Shown piece after piece: positions 1 to 11,596 of a DNA stretch of 64,000 nt (positions are counted from its first letter, which is position 1; each line of letters begins with the position of its first letter). Below the pieces are notes generated by a model. It did not search any database. It was not told the origin of the DNA and saw only the letters and a list, made by a program, of their open reading frames with translations. A program made the position numbers and the translations under genes. Source of the stretch: Albugo candida. Lineage: Eukaryota; Oomycota; Peronosporomycetes; Albuginales. The DNA is taken from NCBI GenBank assembly GCA_040437565.1, contig JBDOQK010000011.1, positions 434,001-498,000 of the forward strand, read 5' to 3'.

Positions 1-634
1 TCTTCACCTGTGGCATCCGTGTGAGAATTTCAGCTTTTGCACAAACTCCATTCAGCCCAACAACATCGCTCAATGCTCCTTCGACAGCATTAGCAATCAT
101 TGGTGAAATTTGAGGATTATACGCTTGGAGCAACTCGGTAGCTTTCGCATCATTACACAAATACACGCCTTCTGCATAGCAGTACCCTTGGTTGAAATAC
201 TTTGCATATTTCTCTTCGTCATCAGCCCGCTTCCCATTCTCCAAATCCTTTGCTTTATTTTTAAACGACATCGCGAATCCCGCGACAATGAAAAACACTG
301 TCATAAGCGCCATCACCACGCAATTGTACAGCACGAGTAAGACGCGGGAACGTGTGAATGACCCAATTAATCCGATGAGGCCCACGCCGATCACACAACC
401 ACCGACAATCTTCCCAATTAGAAGCGGCGTATCGAACTTTGACTCGTATGAAGTGTCCCGCACCGCATCGTACCAACCTTCATTCCTGACTCGCGATACT
501 AAAACGATAATAAACACTCCGATTCCAATGAAAATGAGATTCAAAATGCCGAATAACGCGCGTAAGACGAGACGCTGGCTTGGTCGGTCATCTTCTCTCT
601 TATTATAGTACTCTTCGGGCTCCGAGTTATGCAT
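1..634 (-). CDS. tetraspanin-like membrane protein, 3' end outside window
   Basis: The reading frame is open from the ATG at 634 to the window edge (211 codons seen). A polar N-terminus (MHNSEPEEYY) is followed by three hydrophobic segments at about residues 24-45, 75-95 and 100-122, then a large soluble loop with paired cysteines (motif YCYAEGVYLCN near residue 150). This is the layout of a tetraspanin up to its large extracellular loop; the fourth membrane segment would lie outside the window. The loop motif closely matches YCYAQGSFICN in the gene at 18851-19804, so the two are paralogues. Tetraspanins organise plasma-membrane or endosomal microdomains; the exact role here is unknown. No classic CCG loop motif is seen in the visible part. 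Confidence 0.72.
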   Translation of the reverse strand, partial: MHNSEPEEYYNKREDDRPSQRLVLRALFGILNLIFIGIGVFIIVLVSRVRNEGWYDAVRDTSYESKFDTPLLIGKIVGGCVIGVGLIGLIGSFTRSRVLLVLYNCVVMALMTVFFIVAGFAMSFKNKAKDLENGKRADDEEKYAKYFNQGYCYAEGVYLCNDAKATELLQAYNPQISPMIANAVEGALSDVVGLNGVCAKAEILTRMPQVK

Positions 635-958
635 TTGAATAGCGTCGTATTGTCAAATAGAATGGTATTTTGTAATAAACAATGGATTTAGGAGCGAAAA
701 GAGTGTTACGTAATGTGTAGGGTACAGTTGCACAATCATGTGTCAAATCATAAGGCAAGACATCTCTACCGTTTGTGGCGCACGCACTAGATGCGCATTG
801 TACCGCTTTTACCGCGATTTAACTGTGTAAGGTTCTGTGTGTGAATTGTAACCAATGAAAATGATTCATAAGAAATCGAAGAATACCACTACGATCGCAT
901 TCAGAAACGCACAAAAGAGAGGCAGAAGTTCTTCGCAGAATAATAATACATTTGAGAA

Positions 959-3886
959 ATGGACCCTTCCGAAGTATGTGTATTGGTTGTAGAAGATGAT
1001 GAATTCACACGCATGGCTACGATCGATATATTACGCTCTTGTCGCTATGAAGTATTCGCGGTGGAGAATGGAAAAGAAGCTTTGAACGCACTTATGCAGG
1101 AACCTACAAAGTACGATTTAGTACTTTGCGATGTTATGTTACCTGTTATGAATGGAATTCAACTGTTAGCGGCAATGATGGAACGCAATGGCATTGCATC
1201 AACGCATTCCGTAGCTTTGCATCATATTCCTGTCGTAATGACCTCAAGCAATGAGGAAATGGATGTGGTCACCAACTGTCTTAGTAAAGGCGCCAAGGAT
1301 TACCTCATCAAACCGATACAAGTCAACACGGCTAAGACTTTAGTGCGGCATGTATGGCTGAGCCAGCAACAAGACCAGCAGCGCGCATTTCCACCAAGTC
1401 AATTTTCTTCTTTCTCACAAAACCAGCACTTAGCAAACGGAAATACATTCCATACAAACGCAAACAAGTCAAAACTGAACGCTTCCTTGTGGCAAGATCT
1501 AGAAATGATTCGAAATATTGGAAAGGGAACACATGGAAATGTGGTGCTGGCTAAACGTCGCGTGGATGGAGCTATTGTAGCAGTCAAACGCGTCCAAACT
1601 TCACAAATTAGTGAGAGTGGGAAGAAACAAGCCGATAACGAAGTGGTGTTATTACAATCGTTATATCATGTTAACATCGTTCGTTTTTATGATCATTTTA
1701 TGATTGCCGATGAGTTAAATATCGTCATGGAGTACTCGGATGGCGGGAACTTGAGACAACTCGTCAAAATGAGATCGAGAGAAAAAATGGGACCTTTTCC
1801 GGAAGCCGTTATTATGTCGTGGTTTGCGCAATTGGTCCTCGCGGTGGCGTATATTCACGGAAAAAACGTCCTACATCGTGATTTAAAGGCTCAGAATGTG
1901 TTTTTGACACGGAAAAATGTTGTCAAGTTGGGCGATTTTGGAATTTCGAAAGCATTGGCAGGTGATGTTACAGCAAACACCGCGTGTGGAACGCCAGAAA
2001 GCATGTCACCTGAGATTTGTCGCGGTGAGCCATATGGGAAAAAGTCGGATGTGTGGTCTTTGGGATGCATTTTGTATGAGATGATCATGTTACGGCGACC
2101 TTTTGAAGCCAAAACGTTGCCCGATATATTCACTAAGATTTGCATTGGAGAGTATCCAGCCATACCTCAAAATGTTTGCTCACGAGAATTGCGTCTTTTG
2201 GTTCAGTTGATGCTCCAGTTGGATGCTAGTAAGCGTCCCACTATCGAAGACATTTGTCGCTTCCCTTTTGTCCAGGGTCCCATTCAAGCTTTCTTGTCCG
2301 AGCACGTGGCAGAGTTTCAAGAAGCGTTAGAATTGGAAGCAAAGCTACATCAACCATCATTGTATACTGCTCGTAACACAGTCATGTCGCCAGTATCACC
2401 CAGCTTGCGCCGGAAAGGCACTTTGGATGACAGTATACCATTTCATTCTCCAAAATTGGATCGAAGCATTTCTCCAAGCTCCAACCGCTCAATAAAGGAC
2501 CCATCTCCGACCTCATTACTCAATAAAAGAAGTAGTTATCAGCATCTTATACAATCGGCTTCTAGTCCTTCCGAGCAAGTGCGTGGAAAACTTCGAGATT
2601 CCGCTATTGCGGCGGTCGCAGCGGGTCTGATTGATACTGCGCATCCTTCCAAACCTCATGAAAAAACGTCAATGGATTCTATCAGCGCGCATGAGGAGTC
2701 GGACGCCATCAAAAGCACTCCAGTCAGTGGTACCGAAGACACGCTGGCTGATGCACTTCGATCCAAAGTCGATATTCAAAATATTCGCCCAGGATTCTTC
2801 ACGACGTACACTGCATGTGTTTCCGGGTTTGACGTGTGCTATGCGCTCCAGCGTCATTTTAGCAAATCAGAGAAAGAAGCGTATGATATGGTCGAGCGAT
2901 TGGTTCAAAATAAGACGCTGAATATGGTGATGGCCGACAGCACAAAATGCCCAAAATGGGACTCTCCGACGACGTACCTTCGATTCCAAGTCGACGAATC
3001 GTTCGTACCTTTAAACAAGAAGTTTATCGCCTCGGAGCTGTCTTCAGTGCATCCTATGGAGCTCTGTATTAAAGTGCGTGAAGCCATTGCATTATTGCAT
3101 GCCGATGCACTCTTCCCGGACGGTATACATACCGGTTTTTCTACGTGTCAAGGATATGCGATTGATCAAAATGTGAAATCAGACGACGTATTTTCCAACA
3201 GTCAAGGGTATACTGAAGCTCGTGCGAGTGTCTTTCATGCTCCTATCGCCAAGCAATACCGGTCTTTCCTCCGGCTAGTAGCCAAATTTCAGCAAGTCGA
3301 TCTGAAGCAATTGGCGAAACATGATCGACAAGCATTTTTTATCAACGTGTATAATACTATGGTTCTCCACGGGTTTATCGAATTTGGTGTCCCACAAAAC
3401 TCTGGACAGTATCGAGCATTTGAGAAAGACGTTCAGTACGTATTTGGCGAATTTCGATTTACATTGGGCGACATCAAGCACGGTATTATTCGATGCAATC
3501 GTAAACCTCCTAGTAATTATTGGGACCGCCAACTGCAACCCCAGGATTCGAGGTTACAATTTCGTCTTCATATTCGTGATCCTCGATCGCTATTGGTGCT
3601 TATTGATATGTGTGAACCAATCCCGTGCGCCGATGATGTTGCGATTATTCGATCCGGACGGACAGATACGGATTTAGAAGAACAAGTGGAGAAATTCTGT
3701 AATCGTCATGTGTTTATACACGAAGATATACAAGAAGTCGAGCTACCCCGTCTTTTCCGCGTGTTTCGCGACGATTTTGGAGCAGCAGAATGTGATATGA
3801 TCTCATGGCTGTTACAATATTTTCATAACCCTCCAGCCCATTTGATAACATTTCGTGTTCGATATTGCAGTGGGATTTCATGTTGA
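959..3886 (+). CDS. response-regulator / NEK-type protein kinase / DEP / DUF547 fusion protein
   Basis: Single-exon frame of 975 residues. Residues about 5-135 form a receiver domain: acidic pair VEDDE, phospho-acceptor Asp in LCDVMLPVMNG, Ser/Thr in VMTSSNE and Lys in YLIKP. Residues about 180-445 are a Ser/Thr kinase of the NEK type: glycine loop IGKGTHGNV, VAVKR lysine, HRDLKAQN, DFGISK, CGTPESMSPE and KSDVWSLGC are all present, so it should be active. A Ser-rich linker follows, then a DEP-like fold (about 615-690) and a DUF547 domain (about 700-970) with YNTMVLHGF and DIKHGII. A two-component receiver on a eukaryotic kinase implies control by a histidine-kinase phosphorelay; that link is inference. 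The start is the first ATG after an AT-rich leader. Its stop lies 81 bp from the convergent Ras stop. Confidence 0.93.
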   Translation: MDPSEVCVLVVEDDEFTRMATIDILRSCRYEVFAVENGKEALNALMQEPTKYDLVLCDVMLPVMNGIQLLAAMMERNGIASTHSVALHHIPVVMTSSNEEMDVVTNCLSKGAKDYLIKPIQVNTAKTLVRHVWLSQQQDQQRAFPPSQFSSFSQNQHLANGNTFHTNANKSKLNASLWQDLEMIRNIGKGTHGNVVLAKRRVDGAIVAVKRVQTSQISESGKKQADNEVVLLQSLYHVNIVRFYDHFMIADELNIVMEYSDGGNLRQLVKMRSREKMGPFPEAVIMSWFAQLVLAVAYIHGKNVLHRDLKAQNVFLTRKNVVKLGDFGISKALAGDVTANTACGTPESMSPEICRGEPYGKKSDVWSLGCILYEMIMLRRPFEAKTLPDIFTKICIGEYPAIPQNVCSRELRLLVQLMLQLDASKRPTIEDICRFPFVQGPIQAFLSEHVAEFQEALELEAKLHQPSLYTARNTVMSPVSPSLRRKGTLDDSIPFHSPKLDRSISPSSNRSIKDPSPTSLLNKRSSYQHLIQSASSPSEQVRGKLRDSAIAAVAAGLIDTAHPSKPHEKTSMDSISAHEESDAIKSTPVSGTEDTLADALRSKVDIQNIRPGFFTTYTACVSGFDVCYALQRHFSKSEKEAYDMVERLVQNKTLNMVMADSTKCPKWDSPTTYLRFQVDESFVPLNKKFIASELSSVHPMELCIKVREAIALLHADALFPDGIHTGFSTCQGYAIDQNVKSDDVFSNSQGYTEARASVFHAPIAKQYRSFLRLVAKFQQVDLKQLAKHDRQAFFINVYNTMVLHGFIEFGVPQNSGQYRAFEKDVQYVFGEFRFTLGDIKHGIIRCNRKPPSNYWDRQLQPQDSRLQFRLHIRDPRSLLVLIDMCEPIPCADDVAIIRSGRTDTDLEEQVEKFCNRHVFIHEDIQEVELPRLFRVFRDDFGAAECDMISWLLQYFHNPPAHLITFRVRYCSGISC

Positions 3887-3967
3887 TGCAACAAAACAAG
3901 ATGGTCACTGTTTTTATACTTAATATTCAGCAGGATATACTGCAACTCAATGAGAACGCTACTTTTA

Positions 3968-4847
3968 TCATAAAATGGTACACCGATACCGCCTCCTTTC
4001 TTTCTTCTTAATAGGAGTCGGTAGCGGTATGCGTTTGGGCGGAGGCGTCTCCATTCTTCTAATCGCACGAACCACTTGGTAAAAGCATTCTTCATGGTTA
4101 ATCTAGGAGATAGCCTAAAGTCAAAATTAAAAGTCAGCTTTCAGGCATTTTACCTTAAATTTCGCACTCGTCTCCATAAAATCGCACTTCCATTCTTCAG
4201 CAAGTCTTCTTCCTGCTTCTTCTGGGACTTGTCGATGCTTTTCTAAATCTGTTTTATTTCCTACCAAAACACTGAGAGGAGTCTTATTATCTGTGATAGA
4301 CCATGTCTTCTACACGTACATTGGCACGGTTTCTGCGTCCTTTGCGCGCAGAATCTTGTCTTTGAAGGGGAGAATCTCGTCGAATGAGCTTTGACTGGTT
4401 ATGTTGTACACTAATAAAAAGCCTTTTCCTTCTCGCATCCACTAAAAAACCTGTAAATTCGGGGAACCGTAAAGGCTCATTGCAACTCAAACCTGATCTT
4501 GCATGGATGTATACTCTTCTTGTCCTGCTGTATCGAGAATGTCTAGTAAGGCGGGTTCATCGTCCAGAAGCGTTTGCTTTCGGTAACTATCCTCTAATTG
4601 AGCGCATATAAGACATCGGAATATCGTAAACGTTAATTTTCGCACCGATTGTCGGATCGTAATCTTCTAAAAAATTCTCGGTAATCAGTCGAATTGTCAA
4701 CGCAGATTTACCGACACCGCCGCTGCCTAATACCACCTAGAATAAAACGATTTGATTACAGTTTGCATTACCGTAAGGCGATCAGGTGATGGATGAAGAC
4801 AGTTAAGTTACCAACTTGTATTCTTTGATCAAATCGACCTCAGTCAT
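3968..4847 (-). CDS. Ras-family small GTPase
   Basis: Six exons join in frame: 4847-4812, 4736-4646, 4593-4493, 4441-4320, 4271-4154 and 4102-3968, giving 200 residues. All five introns are 48-75 nt with GT..AG ends. The product has the P-loop GSGGVGKS, effector segment [23 protein letters not shown] with the catalytic Gln, VLVGNKTDL and ETSAKF. It ends in a polybasic stretch (KKKERRRYR) and the CAAX box CTIL, where the final Leu favours geranylgeranylation. This is a complete Ras/Rap-type switch expected at the plasma membrane. It is convergent with the kinase gene to its left. No key residue is missing. Confidence 0.92.
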
Positions 4848-5162
4848 AGCTTCTGAATTTATAGTACACTTTTTGTATTATAAGCACATTGAAATTTGAG
4901 GAAATACTACATTAAGATTTGTGNNNNNNNNNNNNNNNNNNNNNNNNNNNNNNNNNNNNNNNNNNNNNNNNNNNNNNNNNNNNNNNNNNNNNNNNNNNNN
5001 NNNNNNNNNNNNNNNNNNNNNNNTTAAGATTTGTGGTCCACACAAAATTGTCCTTTCGCAAATTTTTAGTTTTGAGTTATAGCACGAAGCAGAATTCCTC
5101 TACTCGGCTTGATACAGACGGGCGTATATTAAGTTAGACAGACATAGGACGACTGCTTTAGT

Positions 5163-5626
5163 TTAACTGTTGTAGTCGCGGTCGCTAACACTTTCTTGAT
5201 CTGATTCTTCATCACTCGAGACTGAATCGAATGCATCATCAGACTCGTCAATGTTAGACGATTCATCGTCACTTTGTTGAGCTAGAAATGCGTCGTAAAG
5301 ACACAATATTTAAAATAGATTACTATAGCGTACCGCTCATAAGCGCTTGTTGTTGCTTCAACGCAGCAAGCAGATCACGAACGAGTTCGTTCTTTGGCTC
5401 AATAGCTATGACTGATGTGGCCATTAGATCCGCGCACATTCCATCGACAAAGCCTACTCTCTTTTGCGCGTGTCTCAGTATTCGTCAGATCATGTTCCTG
5501 AGTCGCTTTCAGAAAATCCAAAATCAGTGAAATCGGCGCACTTTCCAATGAGCATGCGCCACCTTTGACAATACTACCGACTCGGTGCGCATTTTCTTTC
5601 TGAGGGCCACGACGGAAATCGTCCAT
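5163..5626 (-). CDS. hypothetical small acidic-tailed protein
   Basis: The frame from ATG at 5626 (MDDFRRGPQKENAHR) runs into a second frame carrying RVGFVDGMCADLMATSVI and a short helical segment (LVRDLLAALKQQQALMS). A GT..AG intron of about 52 nt near 5290-5340 then joins to a Ser/Asp/Glu-rich C-terminus ending at TAA, 5163. The change of frame near 5460 needs an intron whose donor I cannot fix, or a sequence error. I do not recognise the family. The acidic tail suggests a soluble partner of a basic protein; this is only a suggestion. Confidence 0.5.
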
Positions 5627-5692
5627 TTTGTTTGCAACGATTCGACTCTCTATCGTATACTTATACTATAAAGTACTCTCCTATTTATATCT

Positions 5693-7190
5693 TTATCGCA
5701 GACTGATTTTATGGGCAGAATATAATCCGTCGGATTCATGTAACTCACGCTCGATTGCAACAAAACTTGGAAAAGTAATTTGCTGGTTTTCCTCGGATGC
5801 TTGAAGATGCAGAATTGCCAGGTTATTGATTGCAAAGGGTTCTTTATACACATGGATTTGTACCGATTGGCATTCGTACAGGAAACAAATTCGTTGCTGC
5901 TTGATAATGTGTCGTGAAGTATCAACTCGCCGACGAACTGCGTATGAGTACTCGCGTGCATTCAGTACTCGTTTCAAGTGAACCCTACGCGGGTATTTTC
6001 AAAGTTGAACACAAAGGGATTGTTTACACGTACATTTCCCCGGATTCCAAATACCGAACCGTAGTCATTCCATAGGAGGAAATTCCATACTGCGTCCGAC
6101 ATCGCACAAACGAGTAATCTTTGCTCGTTTCTGTCAATACATAGGCATTTGTTATCAATGCTATAAGTTGCCTATTTGCGATAAAACAAACCAGCTTCTT
6201 CCGGTTGCAAATAAACTTTTTCCACTTCGAAATCCTCATAATCGATAGAAATATTATTTTTTGATGGAGCTTCTCGTAAAAGAAACTTTCTTGAAGCTCG
6301 AACGGTTGTCGGAATACCACAGAGCACTGCCGCAGTATCGATCAAACGTTGCATTTTCTTCTCAAATCCGGCGGAATTGTCGAAAACAAATAATTTCGGA
6401 TGTCCAACCCAAGCACGACATGTGCGCTCATCAATTATACGGGCTTGTTCCAGAGTTTCCAGCCGTGCATCATTATTATCCAGAGTATAGAATTTTTCTG
6501 CTCCTTTGGCTGCAGTGACAAGATGGAAGACTGCTATGTACCGAGTATCACGCAACGTCACCGTATCCAAATCATGCTCGAGTTTAAGCTCTTCCCATTG
6601 ATCTGTGCTCATATAAGCCGAACCGTCCATTGCCCCACGGTCGCATAAAATCACACAAGGTAGATTAGTGTCCTGTGCCAATGAGTTGAAAGAGTCTTCT
6701 AAAGCCATCTGGAGCTTCAGTAGGTGCCATTGAAAATTCACGATATCTCTTTCTTCCAAATCGCTAAAAATGTGATACGCTTTTATAATAGCTTGAACTG
6801 AGGTTAAGGACCGAAAACGTACACGAAAAGCGCACCGCCTGTTTGAAGTATAGTAGATGCTTCGGGTACGATGTACACACGAAAGCCGCGATCACTAAAG
6901 TGGTACTAGAATTTACAAAGGTTTTTTGAAAATGCTATGTATCAGTTGTACCGAAAAAATGTTGACAGTCGCTCAAGAGAAGTCGTTTTCCCAGCACACG
7001 GGCCACCAGTGAGCACAAATTTATAAATTGGAGCAACATCGCTCTCGCCGGCTTGTAATGGACTGAGAAGTGGAGGTTGCGATAATGAACTGGCTCGACT
7101 GAGAATCGACCTACAGCTCACACGGAGAGTACCTTTATCGAGTGGTGTCGTTGACATTGATGGGAAATATAAAACAGCACAGGTTCTCAC
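5693..7190 (-). CDS. TTD14-like AAA_28 ATPase/GTPase with C-terminal CYTH-like domain
   Basis: The N-terminal exon (ATG 7190) holds the P-loop LTGGPCAGKTTSLERLSTFF. The next exon, around 6900-6820, carries RVYIVPEASTIL. The long exon 6759-6172 carries ILCDRGAMDGSAYM and WVGHPKLFVFDN. Later exons give SSYGMTTVRYLESGEM and the C-terminal domain with ICFLYECQSVQIHVYKEP and FVAIEREL. The order and motifs match the TTD14 (TRPL translocation defect 14) family, an N-terminal NadR-like nucleotide-binding domain plus a CYTH-like domain that binds GTP and phosphoinositides in flies. At least four introns are needed; the one after GLFYRK is supported because the next exon keeps the family pattern. Its start lies 62 bp from the stop of RNase Z, so both are read in the same direction at close spacing. 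Confidence 0.85.
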
Positions 7191-7251
7191 AACCCAACCC
7201 TGCTCGAACGATGACTATAAAGTGTCAAACAAGATCAAATCCGACATGTTT

Positions 7252-9938
7252 TTATAAAAAAGTGCTGTAACCGTCATACGCAAACACACAACTTCTCATC
7301 TGTCCAGCTCCCTCCACACCGGCTCTGCGCGGAAGTGCGTTTGCGGTAACTTCCCCGCTGCAATGCGCAAACATTCTAAAAGGGAAACCAGCGCTAAAAT
7401 GCGTCAAAACAATGCGTCTCGCTCTCATCTTTTTGGCTACTAGCATAGCTTCCTGCACAGTAGAATGACGTTTTCTTACAGCATCCTCTTGCCGTGTATC
7501 TGCAAATGTAGCTTCGTGTATCAGTAGATCGACATCCATTCCTGCTTCAATGAGCGCATTACACGGTCTTGTATCGCCAGAATAAAGCAAACGGCGGCCG
7601 TTGGACAATGTGAGTACAACTCCATACGAGTCATAGCAGTGATGCACTGGCACGCTTTGTATATCAGATAAAATGCCGCATTTGGAATTTGAGCTATCAA
7701 CTGTAGAAGTATCTTGCCAAAAACGCAATGAGTACGAGCAACTATTCATCGCACGACACGTAATCAGGTGAATGTGAGGACATATATGCGTGTCCTCACA
7801 CGTTCGAATGAATTGTAGTACGCTGTGTGGTGCAATCACGAGTAAAATTTGATTCGAATTCCGTGCAAACACCTCCAAAAGCGTCAGTATACCAGCTTGG
7901 TGATCCGCATGATGGTGGGAGATCCATATTCCACACAAATTTGCTACGCGCTCTATGCCTTCCTTTCGACCGTAATATCTGCACAAATTGCCAAAAGTTC
8001 CTTCACCGCAGTCTAATAAAAAACCTTCTTTACCGCTACAAAAATCCAAGTAAATGCCACTACTTCCACGCAATTTTGATGGAGCAGCGCAACCCGTGCC
8101 CAAAAATACAACTCTAACATCAGTAAGCCTTTTCTCTAGGCGATCAATCGGATTAAGTTGTGGAGGGTTTTCCTGCTTCGATAAGAAACCAACGTGCTTT
8201 AACAGCTTTTTCCATCCCGTCATTTCATACTCAAAATACGTCTGGACTGTCGATTTGGGATGATTGAACCAGTAAACGAGTTGAGATTGTGCGAGATGCG
8301 TCTCAACCCGAATTTCTGGGAAGAGTAGACGACTTGGTGGACTGCTACGAGTTGTTACACACTTTTGCAAGTATCGAGCTAGATGGAAGTGATTAGAATT
8401 AGTGTGAAATTTTGCTCCTTTTCGTCGTATAGCGGCAAGCGCAGAAGACTTGAAGGTATAACTGAAGACTCCATCGGCTGTTGTTTCTAGCGTCTCGCTA
8501 TCATATACTAGATGCTTCGTATCCTCTGTGAAGCTATTCATCCATCTAGCATACCTTCAAATTAAAATTCAGCTTGGCATGAGCTTCGTTGAATAAAAAA
8601 TATCTTACTCGGCATGCATAAGGATATATTTCGGAGTCAAGTGGACGACCAGCACCGGACGATGAGCGTCACATGGTTTGAAGCGTCGTACCAAGTCGGC
8701 GACGAATGATTGATGAGGACACGTGATGACCCAGCCAATTCGAATAACGTCTTGAAAGAATCTAAAGTCATATATGAGCAATCAGGTGATAAAAGTTGCA
8801 ATACGTACGTTAAAACATAGCAGATAGGATCCTCGCTCTGATCTGCGTTACAATCATTCCTACTAGGCTTTAGTGAAACGTAAATGGTATCAAAATCGTC
8901 TTTAAAAATGGAATCTGGCGCTGGACATGTTCGTTTCCTCTTCCCAGTCAGCTGGGTTGTGGTACAGCTGGATCCCTCACAGTATTTCTGGATCAACATA
9001 TCACGAAGTACGTGCTCTCGTCCAGAGAATTGCCTGAGAATTTGAGCTGCGTGATGTTTTTTTTCAGGATGGTGATGTGAGTAAAACTCTTCCAGCCATG
9101 CTTGATCTATGGTGGCAGTTCGGTCCAGAACCCAATACGTTTCGTTTTTATCTGAAGAATTCGCAGAATCAGAGTCCGAGCTCGACGACGTTGATGAATT
9201 CTTCAATGAATCGGTCTGAATTGAGTGCGAACAGGGGTCTTCAGCGCCGTCTGGTTGTGTGGAATGTGGACGTAAGCAAAAGCCTGATATTTGAGCATGA
9301 GTGTCACGCATTTGGAAGTCTGCAATGTCGTTACAAATGACTGCGGCCGAAGTCGTTTCTTGCTCAATTTCAGTGCAATTCAGCTCTGGATAACGTCGTC
9401 GTACAAACGAATGAAGCGACTGTAGATAAGCGTTTGATCGCTTTGGACCGTACAGATGTAGATGACTGGCTCCACATTCACCCAAAGCGAACACAAGTCC
9501 CGGAATTCCAGCCACATTCTAATTGAACTCACAAATAAAGATATGAAATCAAATGTCGTGGTCCACTTTACCCAATTGGTAAATTGCGTCAAAAACACCG
9601 AATTCAAAGTATTTACTTTGATTTGGTACTCTTTGCAAATCCGCTGAGTACCTTCTCCACAATTAAACAGATATCGCTGTAATAGCGTCACATCGTCGCT
9701 ATAAACGCCATACCTTTCGATGGAAAACAATACTGACGGAATACTTCCATCTGAACCAGTTCCAACGACATTCATTCGGATCTAACTTACAGAACAAAAA
9801 AATAGCACATGAGTAGTGTAAGTCGTTATGCAATATACCCCCAAGCGTGACGCCATTCTGTGCGGTGTGATTGGATTTGTATCGTCTTGCTTGCAGCCAA
9901 TCAACGTGCAGTTGTTTCCCATTCAAACGACGTCTCAT
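7252..9938 (-). CDS. long-form ribonuclease Z (tRNA 3'-end endonuclease, ELAC2 type)
   Basis: Two diverged beta-lactamase-like halves are present. The N-terminal half (exons about 9775-9540 and 9515-8830) has YLFNCGEGTQR, VFLTQF and AGIPGLVFALG but no catalytic HxHxDH, as expected for ELAC2. The C-terminal half (ORF 8541-7252) has VFLGTGCAAPS, LLDCGEGT, the metal motif SHHHADHQAG, YSGDTRP, IHEATF and IVLTHFS. The enzyme removes 3' trailers from nuclear and mitochondrial tRNA precursors. An upstream Met at 9938 opens a basic, Arg-rich leader (MRRRLNGKQLHVDWLQARR) that could be a mitochondrial presequence, joined by an intron near 9850-9790. If that exon is not used, translation starts at 9775. 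The long acidic Ser-rich insert near 9300-9180 is typical linker. Confidence 0.88.
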
Positions 9939-10338
9939 GGAAACGATCACAAGCGAACTTATCGAGAACCTCGCTGCTCGGCTAACGCCGATAACGGATA
10001 CAAACAAGGGCTCGGAAGCACGGAAACGTACAGTCTTTTTGACGTTACTGCCGGTACTGATACCGGGTACGCCATGTAAATAAGATCAATCAATAACGAC
10101 TCACACTTTGCAGCCCTCGTTTCGCTACTTGTTGCACTAGAGAAAGTGGAAGTGGATGGACAAGAGGCCAAACGTGTAAATCCATTGACTTTCATAGCAC
10201 GTTTCCTCCTTCGGAATAATCTTTCGGCATGTATTCCGCCGGTACGAATAAAGTAATAAACTTGATTGAATCGTTCATAAAGCCGAATTTTAGTGCAAAA
10301 AGGTACAAGAGATCCAAGTCCTTCTCAGTGAGCATATG

Positions 10339-11105
10339 TCACTCATTCGAGATAAAGCGTGATGAACTCGGCGAAAGAGGTGATGACGACGGGATTGGTG
10401 AACATGACAGCTCAGCTTCTTCGGATGCTGAGAAGGATTCTGTCGTCTCCGTTTTTTCATCTTGTGTACTATTAATTGACTTTGGGCAACTTTTGTGGTC
10501 TTGGGAGCCAAGTATCGTGGGTTGAGCTGACGGAATGCCCAATAGCAATTGCTGATAGGAAAAGCCATCATCATTAAGCTGATTTTTGCTGGTGTCACTT
10601 CTGCTCTCTATCTCCTTGCCTACGTTTTCCAATCGCTCTTTTTTTACGTGTGATGGCATCTTTGCGTCTTGGAAAACGCCAGCATTCACATTCTACATAC
10701 CATTTGAAACGTGTCACTATCTCTCCATGGAAACACGAAAAAGAATAATACTCGTGTCGGAAGATAATCGGACAAGAGCTCTAATGGTGCATCCAAATGC
10801 TGCCGTACGCTTCGTGTCATTCGTCCAACTTTGGAAGCTCCTCTTTTCCTATCTGATCGAACGCNNNNNNNNNNNNNNNNNNNNNNNNNNNNNNNNNNNN
10901 NNNNNNNNNNNNNNNNNNNNNNNNNNNNNNNNNNNNNNNNNNNNNNNNNNNNNNNNNNNNNNNNCAGCATTCACATTCTACATACCATTTGAAACGTGTC
11001 ACTATCTCTCCATGGAAACACGAAAAAGAAGAATACTCGTGTCGGAAGATAATCGGACAAGAGCTCTAATGGTGCATCCAAATGCTGCCGTACGCTTCGT
11101 GTCAT
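10339..11105 (-). CDS. hypothetical protein, split by a sequence gap
   Basis: From the ATG at 11105 the frame reads MTRSVRQHLDAPLELLSDYL. In the left copy of the flank (10864-10680) it continues to a GT..AG intron of 41 nt. The next exon starts MPSHVKKERLENVGKEI and ends at 10339 in a Ser/Pro-rich tail (SSSPLSPSSS). The gap at 10865-10964 and a 185-bp repeated flank interrupt the gene; the two flank copies are probably one sequence, so the true gene is shorter than drawn. Further exons toward 9960 (MKVNGFTRLASCPS) could belong to it. I do not recognise the family. Confidence 0.4.
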
Positions 11106-11149
11106 TCGTCCAACTTTGGAAGCTCCTCTTTTCCTATCTGATCGAACGC
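10680..11149. repeat. repeated flanks of a 100-N gap (185 bp each)
   Basis: Positions 10680-10864 and 10965-11149 are nearly identical (one visible difference, AATAAT versus AAGAAT) and abut the N run. This fits unmerged contig ends rather than a biological duplication. Confidence 0.85.
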
Positions 11150-11596
11150 ATAGACTCAGACGATAGTATTCATTGTCTGATTTTGATTATCTACCCTTGG
11201 TCTTTTTGAATGCATCTTGACGCAGTGCGGCGGTAGGTGCCTATGCAAATTTCGTAAGTACGCTTCGAGACATGGCGAACTTAGACTGCTGGCACCTTTT
11301 TGTCTATACATCAACGTCGAATTGGAACGGATGAAAAAAGCTTAGAGCAAATTATTCGCGCGTAGAAAAGTGCTGCGCATACCTGGCGCCCATTTTCGGA
11401 GTGTTATATGTCCCACTTTTCTAGTCTCCATAGACCATTTCCTTGTGCGAACTTTACGGATAGGAACGGTTTTACTGTCGGAGCCCATTCAAACGAAATG
11501 TGTGAAATCAAAAATCATTCATACCTATACGGCTATTTACACTTATTTTGGAATATTACAGAAAACTACAAATCAGGCCAGAGCCACAACCTTTGA
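11106..11596. other. intergenic stretch, no supported gene
   Basis: Beyond the gap repeat I see no frame with family motifs on either strand. Short open frames on + (81 and 62 codons, 11370-11615) run antisense into the FCP1-type gene. Unrecognised 5' exons of the gene to the left could lie here on the minus strand. Confidence 0.4.

Noticed and set aside
192-608. 138-codon plus-strand frame
   Set aside because: It is antisense to the tetraspanin-like gene, whose minus frame has membrane segments and a paralogue; the plus frame is a shadow.
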